The notes under the pieces were generated by a model, which was not told where the DNA came from, searched no databases, and was given only the letters and a program-made list of their open reading frames with translations. Shown here one piece after another: positions 43,079 to 51,561 of a DNA stretch of 64,000 nucleotides. The stretch lies in the NCBI RefSeq assembly GCF_900176515.1, contig NZ_FWXV01000010.1, positions 310,001 to 374,000 on the forward strand, in the 5' to 3' direction. The first letter of the stretch is position 1. Each line of letters begins with the position of its first letter. Origin of the DNA: Kibdelosporangium aridum. GTDB taxonomy: Bacteria; Actinomycetota; Actinomycetes; Mycobacteriales; Pseudonocardiaceae. A program made the translations under genes and the position numbers.

Positions 43079-44059
43079 GTGGAGAAACGCACTATCGGCA
43101 GGCTCGGCCGCGACGTCTCGGTGATCGGCCTCGGCACATGGCAACTCGGCGCGGACTGGGGTGAAGTCAGCGAGTCCGACGCGCTGGCCGTGCTCGACGC
43201 GGCGGTGTCGTCCGGCGTGACCTTCCTGGACACCGCGGACGTCTACGGCGACGGCCGCAGCGAACAGATCATCGCCAAGTACATCGCAGGCCGGGCGGAC
43301 CGGCCGTTCGTGGCGACCAAGATGGGCCGCCGGATGGCACAGGAACTGGGCAACTACACGCTGTCCAATTTCCGCGCCTGGACGGACAGGTCACGCAAGA
43401 ACCTCGGCATGGACGTACTGGACCTGGTCCAGCTGCACTGCCCACCGCCATCGGTGATCGCGTCGGACGAGGTCTTCGACGCCCTCGACACCCTGGTCGC
43501 CGAACAGCGGATCGCCGCTTACGGCGTGAGCGTGGAGACGTGCGCCGAGGCTCTCGCGGCGATCGCGCGGCCTGGTGTGGCGACCATCCAGATCATCTTG
43601 AATGCCTTCCGCCGCAAGCCCTTGGAGGAGGTCCTGCCCGCGGCGGCCGCTGCCGGGGTCGGGATCATCGCCCGGGTTCCGCTGGCGTCGGGCTTGTTGT
43701 CCGGGCGGTACCGCGCCGACACGACGTTCCCGGAGAACGACCACCGCAACTACAACCGGCACGGTGAGGCTTTCGACGTCGGCGAGACGTTCTCGGGCGT
43801 GGACTACGAGACCGGCTTGCAGGCCGCGCAGGAGTTCTCGGCTCTCGCTCCGGCTGGTGTGACTCCGGCTCAGTTGGCTCTGCGGTGGATCGTGCAGCAG
43901 CCCGGGGTGAGCACAGTGATTCCGGGCGCCCGGAACATCGAGCAGGCCCAGGCCAACTCGGCTGCGGCTGACGTGGCGCCGTTGTCCGTGGAAACCCTTG
44001 CGGCTATTGAGGACCTGTACGACAAACGGATCCGGGCTCTGGTCCACGACAAGTGGTGA
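43079..44059 (+). CDS. Aldo/keto reductase
   Basis: 326 residues from GTG at 43079, after GAAGGATCGAGGA. TIM-barrel AKR tetrad: Asp and Tyr in FLDTADVYGDGRSEQII, Lys in VATKMGRRM, His in LVQLHCPPP. The NADPH-binding C-terminal part reads VSTVIPGARNIEQAQANSAA. Reduces an aldehyde or ketone; substrate unknown. Stands alone. Confidence 0.9.
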   Translation: MEKRTIGRLGRDVSVIGLGTWQLGADWGEVSESDALAVLDAAVSSGVTFLDTADVYGDGRSEQIIAKYIAGRADRPFVATKMGRRMAQELGNYTLSNFRAWTDRSRKNLGMDVLDLVQLHCPPPSVIASDEVFDALDTLVAEQRIAAYGVSVETCAEALAAIARPGVATIQIILNAFRRKPLEEVLPAAAAAGVGIIARVPLASGLLSGRYRADTTFPENDHRNYNRHGEAFDVGETFSGVDYETGLQAAQEFSALAPAGVTPAQLALRWIVQQPGVSTVIPGARNIEQAQANSAAADVAPLSVETLAAIEDLYDKRIRALVHDKW

Positions 44060-44063
44060 GCCC

Positions 44064-44095
44064 TGGAGGGGCTGCCGGCGGCGGCAGCCCCTCCA
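44064..44095. terminator. Strong bidirectional terminator between AKR and htpG
   Basis: 14-bp perfect stem beginning TGGAGGGGCTGCCG at 44064 and ending CGGCAGCCCCTCCA at 44095, with a four-base loop. Both convergent stops lie within 6 bases of it. Confidence 0.75.
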
Positions 44096-44100
44096 CTGTC

Positions 44101-45966
44101 TTATAGGGCTTGGGCCAGGCGGTCGGCCAGCAGGCGGGTGAACCGCGGGGCGTCGGCGAGTTCGCCGCCTTCGGCCAGCAGGGCGATGCCGTACAGCAGT
44201 TCCGCGGTTTCGGCCGCGCCTTCCTTGTTCTCTTCGTGGGCCTTGCGCAGGCTGGTGACCAGCGCGTGGTCCGGGTTGAGTTCGAGGATTCGCTTGATCG
44301 GCGGGAGTTCCTGGCCCATCGCGCGGTACATCTTCTCCAGTGTCGGCGTGACGTCGTTCGCGTCGCCCACGATGCACGCCGGTGATGTCGTCAGGCGCGA
44401 GGACAGCCGGACCTCTTTGATGTTGTCCTTCAACGTTTCCGTCATCCAGGACAGCAGGTCTGCGAAGTCCTTGGTCTTCTCTTCGGTCGAGGCGTCGTCG
44501 GACAGGTCGACCTGGCCCTTGGCGATGGACTGGAACTGTTTTCCGTCGAACGCCGGCACCGAGCTGACCCACATCTCGTCGACGGCGTCGGTGAGGATCA
44601 GCACCTCGTAGTCCTTGGCCTTGAAGGCCTCCATGTGCGGCGAGTTCTCGATGATCGTGCGCGAGGCACCGGTCAGGTAGTAGATGTGCTCCTGACCTTC
44701 CTTCATCCGCGAGACGTAGTCCTTGAGCGACGTCAGCTCGTCGTCGGAGTGCGTCGAGGCGAACGCGCAGATCTCCAGGATGGCGTCGCGGTTGTCGTAG
44801 TCGTTGACCAGGCCTTCCTTGACCGCCGCGCCGAACTCCTGCCAGAACGTCTTGTACTTCTCCGCATCCGAGGACGACATAGCCTTGATGGTCGACAGGA
44901 TCTTCTTCACAAGGCGACGGCGCATCAGCTGGATCTGCCGGTCCTGCTGCAGGATTTCCCGCGACACATTCAGCGACAGGTCCTGGGCGTCGACAACGCC
45001 TTTGATGAACCGGAGGTATTCCGGCATCAGCGCTTCGCATTCATCCATGATGAACACGCGCTTGACGTACAACTGGGGCCCGCGCTTGCTTTCCCGCATG
45101 AACAGGTCCAGTGGCGCGCGCGACGGGATGAACAGCAGTGCCTGGTATTCGAACGTGCCTTCGGCCTGCATCTGGATGATCTCGAGCGGATCGGTCCAGT
45201 CGTGGCTGATGTGCCGGTAGAACTCTTTGAACTCGTCCTCGGTCGCCTCGTCCTTCGAGCGCGCCCAGAGCGCCTTCATCGAGTTGATCGTCTCGAATTC
45301 GGTCGTGGTCTCGCCGTCGGCGGTCTTTTCGACCTTGAGCCGGACCGGCCAGGTGATGAAGTCCGAATAACGCCGGACGATCTCCCTGAGCTTGAACTCG
45401 GCCGTGTAGTCGAAAAGGTGGTCCTCTTTGTCCTCCGGCTTCAGGTGCAGGATCACCGAGGTGCCCTGGGGGGCGTCGTCGAGTGCTTCGATGGTGTACG
45501 TGCCCTCGCCCTCGGACTCCCACTTGGTGCCCTCGGTCTCGCCTGCTTTCCTGGTCACGAGCGTGACCTTGTCGGCGACCATGAAGCTGGAGTAGAAACC
45601 GACACCGAACTGGCCGATCAGGTCGGCCGAATTCTCCTTCGACTCCTTGAGTTTGCGCAGCAGTTCCGCGGTCCCAGATTTCGCGATCGTGCCGATCAGG
45701 TCGACGACCTCGGCTCGGGACATCCCGATCCCGTTGTCGCGAATGGTGAGCGTGCGCTGGTCCTTGTCCGCTTCGAGCTCGATACGCAGATCATCGGTGT
45801 CCGCTTGCAGATCTTTGTCCTTGAACGCGGCCAGCCTGACCTTGTCGAGCGCGTCCGAGGCGTTGGAGATCAGCTCACGCAGGAAGATGTCCTTGTTCGA
45901 GTAGATCGAATGGACCATCAACTGCAGCAGCTGGCGTGCCTCGGCCTGGAACTCGAGCGTTTCCAT
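44101..45966 (-). CDS. htpG: Hsp90-family chaperone HtpG
   Basis: 621 residues from ATG at 45966 (METLEFQAEARQ), 11 bases after GGGGGAG; GTG at 45978 is too close to that site. GHKL ATPase domain: LRELISNASDALDKVR, DNGIGMSRAEVVDLIG, FGVGFYSSFMVAD. Middle domain: IPSRAPLDLF and the catalytic-Arg loop VSREILQQ. C-terminal dimer domain about 500-621. An ATP-driven cytosolic chaperone. No neighbour is linked to it; a terminator lies on each side. Confidence 0.97.
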   Translation of the reverse strand: METLEFQAEARQLLQLMVHSIYSNKDIFLRELISNASDALDKVRLAAFKDKDLQADTDDLRIELEADKDQRTLTIRDNGIGMSRAEVVDLIGTIAKSGTAELLRKLKESKENSADLIGQFGVGFYSSFMVADKVTLVTRKAGETEGTKWESEGEGTYTIEALDDAPQGTSVILHLKPEDKEDHLFDYTAEFKLREIVRRYSDFITWPVRLKVEKTADGETTTEFETINSMKALWARSKDEATEDEFKEFYRHISHDWTDPLEIIQMQAEGTFEYQALLFIPSRAPLDLFMRESKRGPQLYVKRVFIMDECEALMPEYLRFIKGVVDAQDLSLNVSREILQQDRQIQLMRRRLVKKILSTIKAMSSSDAEKYKTFWQEFGAAVKEGLVNDYDNRDAILEICAFASTHSDDELTSLKDYVSRMKEGQEHIYYLTGASRTIIENSPHMEAFKAKDYEVLILTDAVDEMWVSSVPAFDGKQFQSIAKGQVDLSDDASTEEKTKDFADLLSWMTETLKDNIKEVRLSSRLTTSPACIVGDANDVTPTLEKMYRAMGQELPPIKRILELNPDHALVTSLRKAHEENKEGAAETAELLYGIALLAEGGELADAPRFTRLLADRLAQAL

Positions 45967-46001
45967 CTGGGTGTCCACTCCCCCATTATCTCGTGCGCCC
46001 G

Positions 46002-46034
46002 CGCTGCCCGGAACGCTGGGCGTCCCGGGCAGCG
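46002..46034 (-). terminator. Hairpin after the tannase gene
   Basis: Perfect 10-bp stem CGCTGCCCGG (46002-46011) / CCGGGCAGCG (46025-46034), 14 bases beyond the minus-strand stop at 46048. Confidence 0.55.
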
Positions 46035-46047
46035 GGACCTGGTCGTA

Positions 46048-47568
46048 TCAGGCTTTGCGACAGGTGAAACTGTCAGCCGAATTGGGATCGCCGCCGATGT
46101 ACTTCGGCACCAACGGATACAAGCACAGGTTGCGGCTCGCCGTTCCGTCGGCCGTCCGCGCGGGCAGCGTCTGCGGGGCCTTGCCCTTCTCGACCCAGTC
46201 GACGACCGCGGCGAGCGGGTCGATCGGCACCGCGCCCGGACCGCCGAAGCAGTGGTCGGCGCCGGGGGCGAGGAACACGCGGTAGAAGTCGTTGACGTTG
46301 CCCGTCCGGCGAGCGACGCGCTCCCGGTAGTCGACGGTGCCCTGGTACGGGATCAGCGCGTCGTCGGTACCGTGCCAGGTGACGATCTTGCCGCCTGACT
46401 TGCGGAACGCCGACAGGTCGGGATCATCGGCGCCGATGATCGAGTTGTACCGCACCTGCGAGGCCACGAAGGTCCGGTAGTACTCGGCGTAGGACATCTT
46501 CGTCACGTCGAACCGCGGGTTCTGCTTGATGAAGTACTGCACCCAGGTCGCACTGATCTCGAACGGCACCGGCCCGGCGGTCCACTCGAGGTCCGCGCCC
46601 TTGTTGAAGCCGAACCAGCCGCGTGGCCCGTCCCAGATCTTGCGGACGACCTCGGCATCGGCCGGCGAGATGGTCACTTCCTGGCCCTCGCAGACGATCT
46701 TCGTGCCGACCAGGTCTGCCGGGTTGTAGCGGCAGGTCCTCGGGTCGTTGATCACCCGGTCGGCCACGCCGTCGATCTTGTCGCACGCGTCGACCGCGGC
46801 CTTCTCGAACGCGTCGAGCTCGCACGAGGTCAGCCGGTTGCGCTCCTCGTTCTGCACGACCTGCGCCCACAGGTTCGCGACGATGAACCGGTCCCAGTTG
46901 ATCGCGGGCGCGGCCGCGTTGATGCCGTCGTAGTCGTCCGGGAAGCTCTGGGCGTTCTCCATGCCCTGGCGCCCGCCGGTCGAGCAGCCGTTCCAGTACG
47001 AGTACTTCGGCGCGCGACCGTAGTACTGGTTGGTGACGGCCTTTCCGACGACGGCCATGTCATGCAGGGACCGTGACGCGAAGTTCGTCAACAGCTCCTT
47101 GTTGACGTTGCCGTTCTCGTCCAGCGCCCAGCTGGCCGGGCTCATCGGATTGGCCTCGACGCCGCCGTCGGTCGTCGCGACCGCGTAGCCGAGTTTGACC
47201 TGGGTGGCCATGTCGGCGTCCCAGCCACCCATCGAGTAACCACCGCCGCCAAGGCCCTGGAACCGGCCGGTCCACCCGGACAACGGCAGCCACACCTTGA
47301 CCGCGACCTTGTCACCCACGCCTGGATGCGTGAGCGTCACCGTCACAGCGCAGTACGGCGGGACGTCGGTGACCGGCGGGATCGGATACCCCGGAGGCCA
47401 TTCGACGGTCCCGCCGGGTTGCTCGGCCGCGGTGACCGACACGACCTCGGCGCCAGGCACCGAGAGCTTGCCCACGGCGCACTTCTGCGCGGCGGACGCG
47501 GAAACAGGCGTACTGACCATCACGGTCGCGGAAACAAGCGCCACCAAGGCGCCACAAAGTCGTCTCAT
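46048..47568 (-). CDS. Secreted tannase/feruloyl esterase (copy 1)
   Basis: 506 residues from ATG at 47568. Signal peptide about 1-26 (ALVALVSATVMVSTPVSASA). Tannase-family core: GFQGLGGGGYSMGGWD-like oxyanion region, nucleophile Ser in GCSTGGRQGMENAQ, acid Asp in WHGTDDALIPYQGT, His in GADHCFGG. The CS...HC pair of family-specific cysteines next to the Ser and His is present. It should release phenolic acids from plant esters. The gene lies 40 bases downstream of a close paralogue on the same strand. Confidence 0.9.
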   Translation of the reverse strand: MRRLCGALVALVSATVMVSTPVSASAAQKCAVGKLSVPGAEVVSVTAAEQPGGTVEWPPGYPIPPVTDVPPYCAVTVTLTHPGVGDKVAVKVWLPLSGWTGRFQGLGGGGYSMGGWDADMATQVKLGYAVATTDGGVEANPMSPASWALDENGNVNKELLTNFASRSLHDMAVVGKAVTNQYYGRAPKYSYWNGCSTGGRQGMENAQSFPDDYDGINAAAPAINWDRFIVANLWAQVVQNEERNRLTSCELDAFEKAAVDACDKIDGVADRVINDPRTCRYNPADLVGTKIVCEGQEVTISPADAEVVRKIWDGPRGWFGFNKGADLEWTAGPVPFEISATWVQYFIKQNPRFDVTKMSYAEYYRTFVASQVRYNSIIGADDPDLSAFRKSGGKIVTWHGTDDALIPYQGTVDYRERVARRTGNVNDFYRVFLAPGADHCFGGPGAVPIDPLAAVVDWVEKGKAPQTLPARTADGTASRNLCLYPLVPKYIGGDPNSADSFTCRKA

Positions 47569-47607
47569 CACGCTCCCCAGTTCTGTATGTGACTCAACGG
47601 ACCTTAC

Positions 47608-49128
47608 TCAGCCCCTGCGGCAGGTGAAGCTGTTCGCCGAGTTGGGGTCACCGCCGACGTACTTCGACACCAACGGGTACAGGCAGAGGTTCCGCGTGGC
47701 CGAACCGTCCATGGTCCGGGCGGGCAGCGTCTGCGGGGCCTTGCCCTTCTCGACCCAGTCGACGACCGCGCCGAGCGGATCGATCGGGACCGCACCCACA
47801 CCACCGGCGCAGTGATCCACTCCGGGCGCGAGGAACACGCGGTAGAAGTCGTTCACGTCGCCCATCCGGCGGCCGACGCGCTCGCGGTACTCGACCGTGC
47901 CCTGGTACTGGATGACAGCGTCATCCGTGCCGTGCCAAGTGATCATCTTGCCGCCTGACCTCCGGAACGCCGACAGGTTGGCATCCTCGGTGCCGATCAG
48001 CTTGTCGTAGCGCACCCGGGCTTCGATGAAGGCCTTGTAGTAGTCGGCGTACGACATCTTGGTCACGTCATACTGCGGGTTCTGTTCGATGAAGTACCGC
48101 ACCCAGTGCGCGCTCAGGTCGAACCCCGTCGGTCCGCCGACCACGCTGAGGTCGGTTCCCCTGTTGAAGCCGTACCAGCCGCGTGCGCCTTCCCAGATCT
48201 TGCGGATGACCTCGGCGTCGGCCCGCGAGATGGTCACTTCCTGGCCCTCGCAGACGATCTTCGTACCGACCAGGTCGTACGGGTTGTAGTGGCACTTCCG
48301 TGGGTCGTCGATCACGCGGTCGGCGACATTGTCGATCTTGTCGCACGCGTCGATCGCGGCCGTCTCGAACGCGTTGAGCTCGCAGTCCGTCAGCTGGTTG
48401 CGTTCCTCGTTCTGCACAACCCGCGCCCACAACCCGCCGACGGCGAACCGGTTCCAGTTGATCGCGGGCGCCATGGCGTTGATGCCGTCGTAGTCGTCCG
48501 GGTAACGCTGGGCGTTCATCACCCCTTGCCGTCCGCCTTGGGAGCAGCCGTTCCAGTACGAATACTTCGCTGGGCTTCCGTAGTACTGCGCGGTCACGGC
48601 CTTTCCGGCGACAGCCATGTCGTGCAGCGACCTCGACGCGAAGTTCGTCAACAGCTCGGTGTTCACGTTGCCGTGCTCATCCAGCGCCCACGCGGCCGGA
48701 CTCGACATGTCAGAGCCGACTCCGCCGTCGGTCGTCGCGGCCGCATAGCCGAGCTTGACCGCCTCAGCCAGGCTCGCGTCCCATCCGGTCATGGAGTAGC
48801 CGCCGCCACCGACACCCTGGAACCTCCCGGTCCAGCCGGATACCGGCAGCCATACCTTCACCGTGACCTTGTCGCCCACGCCAGGGTGAGTCAGCGTCAC
48901 GGTCACAGCGCAGTACCGCGGAACGTTGGTCACCGGCGGGATCGGCAGCCCAGGCGGATATTCGACGGTCCCGCCGGGCTTCTCACCGGCCGTGATCGAC
49001 AGGACCTCGGTGCCTGGCACGTTGAGTTTGCCCACGGCGCAGTTCGGCGCCGCGGACGCGGCAGCAGGCGTGCTGACCATGACGGTCGCGGATACGAGCG
49101 CCACTAAGGCGCCGAGCAGTCGTCTCAT
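47608..49128 (-). CDS. Secreted tannase/feruloyl esterase (copy 2, upstream)
   Basis: 506 residues from ATG at 49128, after GGGGAGA; the longer reading lacks a ribosome site and a signal peptide. Same length and order as copy 1: signal about 1-26, GCSQGGRQGVMNAQ (nucleophile Ser), WHGTDDAVIQYQGT, GVDHCAGG. By eye about three quarters of residues are identical with copy 1, and even the signal peptide differs in few positions, so this is a recent tandem duplication. The STGG to SQGG change beside the nucleophile may shift substrate choice. Confidence 0.9.
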   Translation of the reverse strand: MRRLLGALVALVSATVMVSTPAAASAAPNCAVGKLNVPGTEVLSITAGEKPGGTVEYPPGLPIPPVTNVPRYCAVTVTLTHPGVGDKVTVKVWLPVSGWTGRFQGVGGGGYSMTGWDASLAEAVKLGYAAATTDGGVGSDMSSPAAWALDEHGNVNTELLTNFASRSLHDMAVAGKAVTAQYYGSPAKYSYWNGCSQGGRQGVMNAQRYPDDYDGINAMAPAINWNRFAVGGLWARVVQNEERNQLTDCELNAFETAAIDACDKIDNVADRVIDDPRKCHYNPYDLVGTKIVCEGQEVTISRADAEVIRKIWEGARGWYGFNRGTDLSVVGGPTGFDLSAHWVRYFIEQNPQYDVTKMSYADYYKAFIEARVRYDKLIGTEDANLSAFRRSGGKMITWHGTDDAVIQYQGTVEYRERVGRRMGDVNDFYRVFLAPGVDHCAGGVGAVPIDPLGAVVDWVEKGKAPQTLPARTMDGSATRNLCLYPLVSKYVGGDPNSANSFTCRRG

Positions 49129-49283
49129 GATTCTCCCCAGGTCAAAGTGTTCACCGCACCATAGGAGAAACTCCGGCCCGAGACTATCCACTTCAGCCCC
49201 AGCTATCGCCTGCACGCACGGTAATGATCGACATCCCCCGGATGACGGTATCCGGACAGTGATCGTTTCGCTTAGCTGACGCT

Positions 49284-50018
49284 ATGCACATCGTTGATCT
49301 CGCGTCGCGCCCCGACCTGGCCGACGCCGCCCTCGATCTCGGCGACGTCGGTGGCCAGTTCATCTACGCCGGGATGAGCGGAAAGATCATCACCGTCGAG
49401 CGGTTCCTGCGGCACTGGGGCCGGTACTTCCTGATCGCACTGGAGGACGACGTCCCGATCGCCCGTACCCTCTCGGTCCCGCTCGCCTTCCCGGCCGACG
49501 ACCGTACCGAACTGCCGGACCACGGCTGGGACGAGGCGATCCAGTGGGCCGCCCAGGACAAAATGGACGGTCGTGCGCCCAATGCCCTGTGCGCACTGGA
49601 AGTCGTGATCGACCCGAAGCACCGCGGCAGGCACCTGTCATCGGAGATGCTCAAGGCGTTGAAAGCCCGCGCGCAGGAGACCGGCCTGTCCCGCTTGATC
49701 GTGTCGGTCCGGCCGATCGGCAAGGAAGACGAACCGAAAACGCCGATGGCGGAGTACGTCAACCGCCGTCGCCCCGACGGCCTGTTCGCCGACCGCTGGC
49801 TGCGCACCCACGAACGCCTGGGCGCCAAGATGGTCAAGATCTGCCCGTTCGCGGTGACCATCTCGGGTTCGTTCGCGGACTGGTGGGAATGGGCGGGCAT
49901 CGACCTGGTCGACGGCGACAACCTGTTCCCCGGCGGCATCGCGCCGATCATCGCATCGGCCGAGCGGGACTACGGCGTCTACGTCGAGCCGAACGTGTGG
50001 ATGGAGCACCCAATGTAG
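49284..50018 (+). CDS. GNAT-family N-acetyltransferase-like protein
   Basis: 244 residues. The GNAT acetyl-CoA motif A is partly visible as ALEVVIDPKHRGRHLSSEML (Q/RxxGxG/A form degenerate: HRGRHL). N-terminal segment YFLIALEDDVPIARTLSVPL gives the beta-strands of the fold. The C-terminal ~70 residues (RWLRTHERLGAKMVKICPFA...) are specific to a longer subgroup. Acceptor unknown. Confidence 0.7.
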   Translation: MHIVDLASRPDLADAALDLGDVGGQFIYAGMSGKIITVERFLRHWGRYFLIALEDDVPIARTLSVPLAFPADDRTELPDHGWDEAIQWAAQDKMDGRAPNALCALEVVIDPKHRGRHLSSEMLKALKARAQETGLSRLIVSVRPIGKEDEPKTPMAEYVNRRRPDGLFADRWLRTHERLGAKMVKICPFAVTISGSFADWWEWAGIDLVDGDNLFPGGIAPIIASAERDYGVYVEPNVWMEHPM

Positions 50019-50021
50019 GGC

Positions 50022-50462
50022 TTAGGTGTCGTATTCGCCGCTGTCCCACGGTTCGGTGAAGGCCATGTAGTTGCCTGGATGCAGTTCGACCCACCACGAA
50101 TCGTCCTCGTCATCACCTGGGCGGGCGATGAGGCCGAAAGTCGTGCCGAACTTCTCGACTTCGAACGGAGCCACTTCGATCCGGGTGAACGTGACCGCGC
50201 CCAGTTCCCGCAACCGCTGTTCGTACACGGCTTTGCGCCGTTCGGGGTCGATGCTCGCGCGTGGGCCGAACTCGTCGATCTTCGCCTCGAGGAAGTTGCC
50301 TGCCGCGTCGAACAGGAAGAGGGCAACGAACTCGTTGCCCTCCTGCCCGAGCCCAGGTTCGAACGGCGTGGTGAGGAAGAACTGCCTGCCGTCCGAAGTC
50401 CGGCCGACGTGTTCGGCGTGGTAGTCGTCGTGGTCGATGGCGACTAACGCAGGGGCACTCAT
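50022..50462 (-). CDS. Conserved hypothetical protein
   Basis: 146 residues, acidic, no signal or membrane segment. It reads DYHAEHVGRTSDGRQFFLTT then EFVALFLFDAAGNFLEAKID, and ends WWVELHPGNYMAFTEPWDSG. I do not recognise a named family. The pattern of alternating beta strands with Trp and Asp turns suggests a small beta-rich fold. It converges on the GNAT gene with 3 bases between stops. Confidence 0.6.
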   Translation of the reverse strand: MSAPALVAIDHDDYHAEHVGRTSDGRQFFLTTPFEPGLGQEGNEFVALFLFDAAGNFLEAKIDEFGPRASIDPERRKAVYEQRLRELGAVTFTRIEVAPFEVEKFGTTFGLIARPGDDEDDSWWVELHPGNYMAFTEPWDSGEYDT

Positions 50463-50528
50463 GCGACCGGATACTAACCAGGCATCCGCCAGATCTGGTT
50501 GGCGAGTCGATCTGGTTTTCCGGAGCTC

Positions 50529-50826
50529 CTAAATCGCGCCGGCGATCGAGTCCATTGATCCCATTGAGGACCGGGCGATCACCACATCGTTGACCACAGC
50601 GCGGCAGGCGCTGTCATGGACGTACCTGACATGCCGGGACTCCACCGCCGAGGCGGGCCGCGGCTTCCGCGAAGATGTCGTCGATCTGGCTGGCGAACTG
50701 GGCGTAGCGGTCGGTTTGACCGTTGCCACGGACACAAACACGTTTCCCGCTCACGCGGGATCGTTTGCTGTCACTGACAAACCGGACAACCAACCGGACC
50801 ACGCAGCCGAAGTCCTCAGCAGACAA
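50529..50826 (-). pseudogene. Frameshifted remnant of an unrecognised small gene
   Basis: Frame one (TTG at 50826) reads CVVRLVVRFVSDSKRSRVSG, then QTDRYAQFASQIDDIFAEAA with strongly G/C third codon positions, and stops at 50614. About 35 bases before that stop the coding-like signal moves to another frame reading HVRYVHDSACRAVVNDVVIA and ending at 50529. One frameshift near 50640 would join both into a ~95-residue protein. The LPMO terminator sits directly upstream, so it may be unexpressed. Function unknown. Confidence 0.4.
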
Positions 50827-50832
50827 GGAAAA

Positions 50833-50864
50833 CGGCCCGGTGGCCTACGCTCGCCACCGGGCCG
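50833..50864 (-). terminator. Intrinsic terminator of the LPMO gene
   Basis: Perfect 12-bp stem CGGCCCGGTGGC (50864 to 50853 read on the minus strand) / GCCACCGGGCCG (50844 to 50833) followed on the minus strand by TTTTCC, 13 bases after the LPMO stop. Confidence 0.75.
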
Positions 50865-50876
50865 CAACCGTCGTGC

Positions 50877-51389
50877 TTACCTGATGTTCACGTCGACACA
50901 CACGTAGAACGCGTTCGCGGTGTCCGCGACGTTCCAGATGGCCAGCATCTTGTGCCTGCCAGTGAAACTTCCGAAGTTCACGTTGTGCGTGAAGGTCGCG
51001 GGCGGCTGCTGGCCACCCTGGTTGAACGACGCCACACGGGTGCCGCCGATGTAGTACTCCCACGTGCTGGTGCGGTGGCGAGCCGTGATCTGCCACGAGA
51101 ACGGCTGCGTCCGGCTGACGTTCTGGACCTGCCAGCCCTTGCCGTCGTTGTTCAGCTCGGCGAACCTGGCCACGTTGCCGTGACAGTTCCGCAGGCCCTT
51201 GGGGCCTTCCACGCTCTGTGGCTCGTACTTGATCTCGCCACACGCCACCGTGCCGGCCCGGCACTGCTGCTGACGGCTGGCAGGACTGGTGATCCATCCG
51301 TGCGCACTGGCGGTTCCCGCGGGCAGGACCACAGTGAGCAAGGGGGCGATGAGTACACCGATCGCGGCCGCGATGAACTTGCGCTTCAT
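50877..51389 (-). CDS. Secreted AA10 lytic polysaccharide monooxygenase (chitin-active type)
   Basis: 170 residues. Signal peptide 1-29 ends TASA, so the mature protein begins with His30 (HGWITSP), which is required for the copper histidine brace. The second brace His is His105 in TARHRTSTW and the axial Phe is Phe161 near the C-terminus (NAFYVCVDV). Disulfide cysteines are at 43, 50, 69 and 164. There is no carbohydrate-binding module. AA10 enzymes of this length oxidatively cut crystalline chitin or cellulose. A DasR-type site 103 bases upstream points to chitin. Confidence 0.95.
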   Translation of the reverse strand: MKRKFIAAAIGVLIAPLLTVVLPAGTASAHGWITSPASRQQQCRAGTVACGEIKYEPQSVEGPKGLRNCHGNVARFAELNNDGKGWQVQNVSRTQPFSWQITARHRTSTWEYYIGGTRVASFNQGGQQPPATFTHNVNFGSFTGRHKMLAIWNVADTANAFYVCVDVNIR

Positions 51390-51491
51390 GTTTCAGCTCC
51401 TCTTCACGACGAGCTGCGGTCCGGTGTCGCGCGCCGACCGGCCCCCTGAAGCTGGGGGCCGATACCAAACACAAGACCTGCAGGGGTTTTG

Positions 51492-51503
51492 TGGTCTAGA
51501 CCA
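51492..51503. promoter_or_regulatory. DasR-responsive element (dre) upstream of the LPMO gene
   Basis: TGGTCTAGACCA, a perfect palindrome identical to the core of the DasR consensus (ACTGGTCTAGACCACT). DasR is the GntR-type regulator that senses glucosamine phosphates and controls chitin genes in streptomycetes. It lies between the GH95 stop and the LPMO start. Confidence 0.8.
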
Positions 51504-51561
51504 TACTAACGTCCGACGAATCGGTCAAGAGATGTCGAATTTCCCCAGCTACCAGGGGTTG

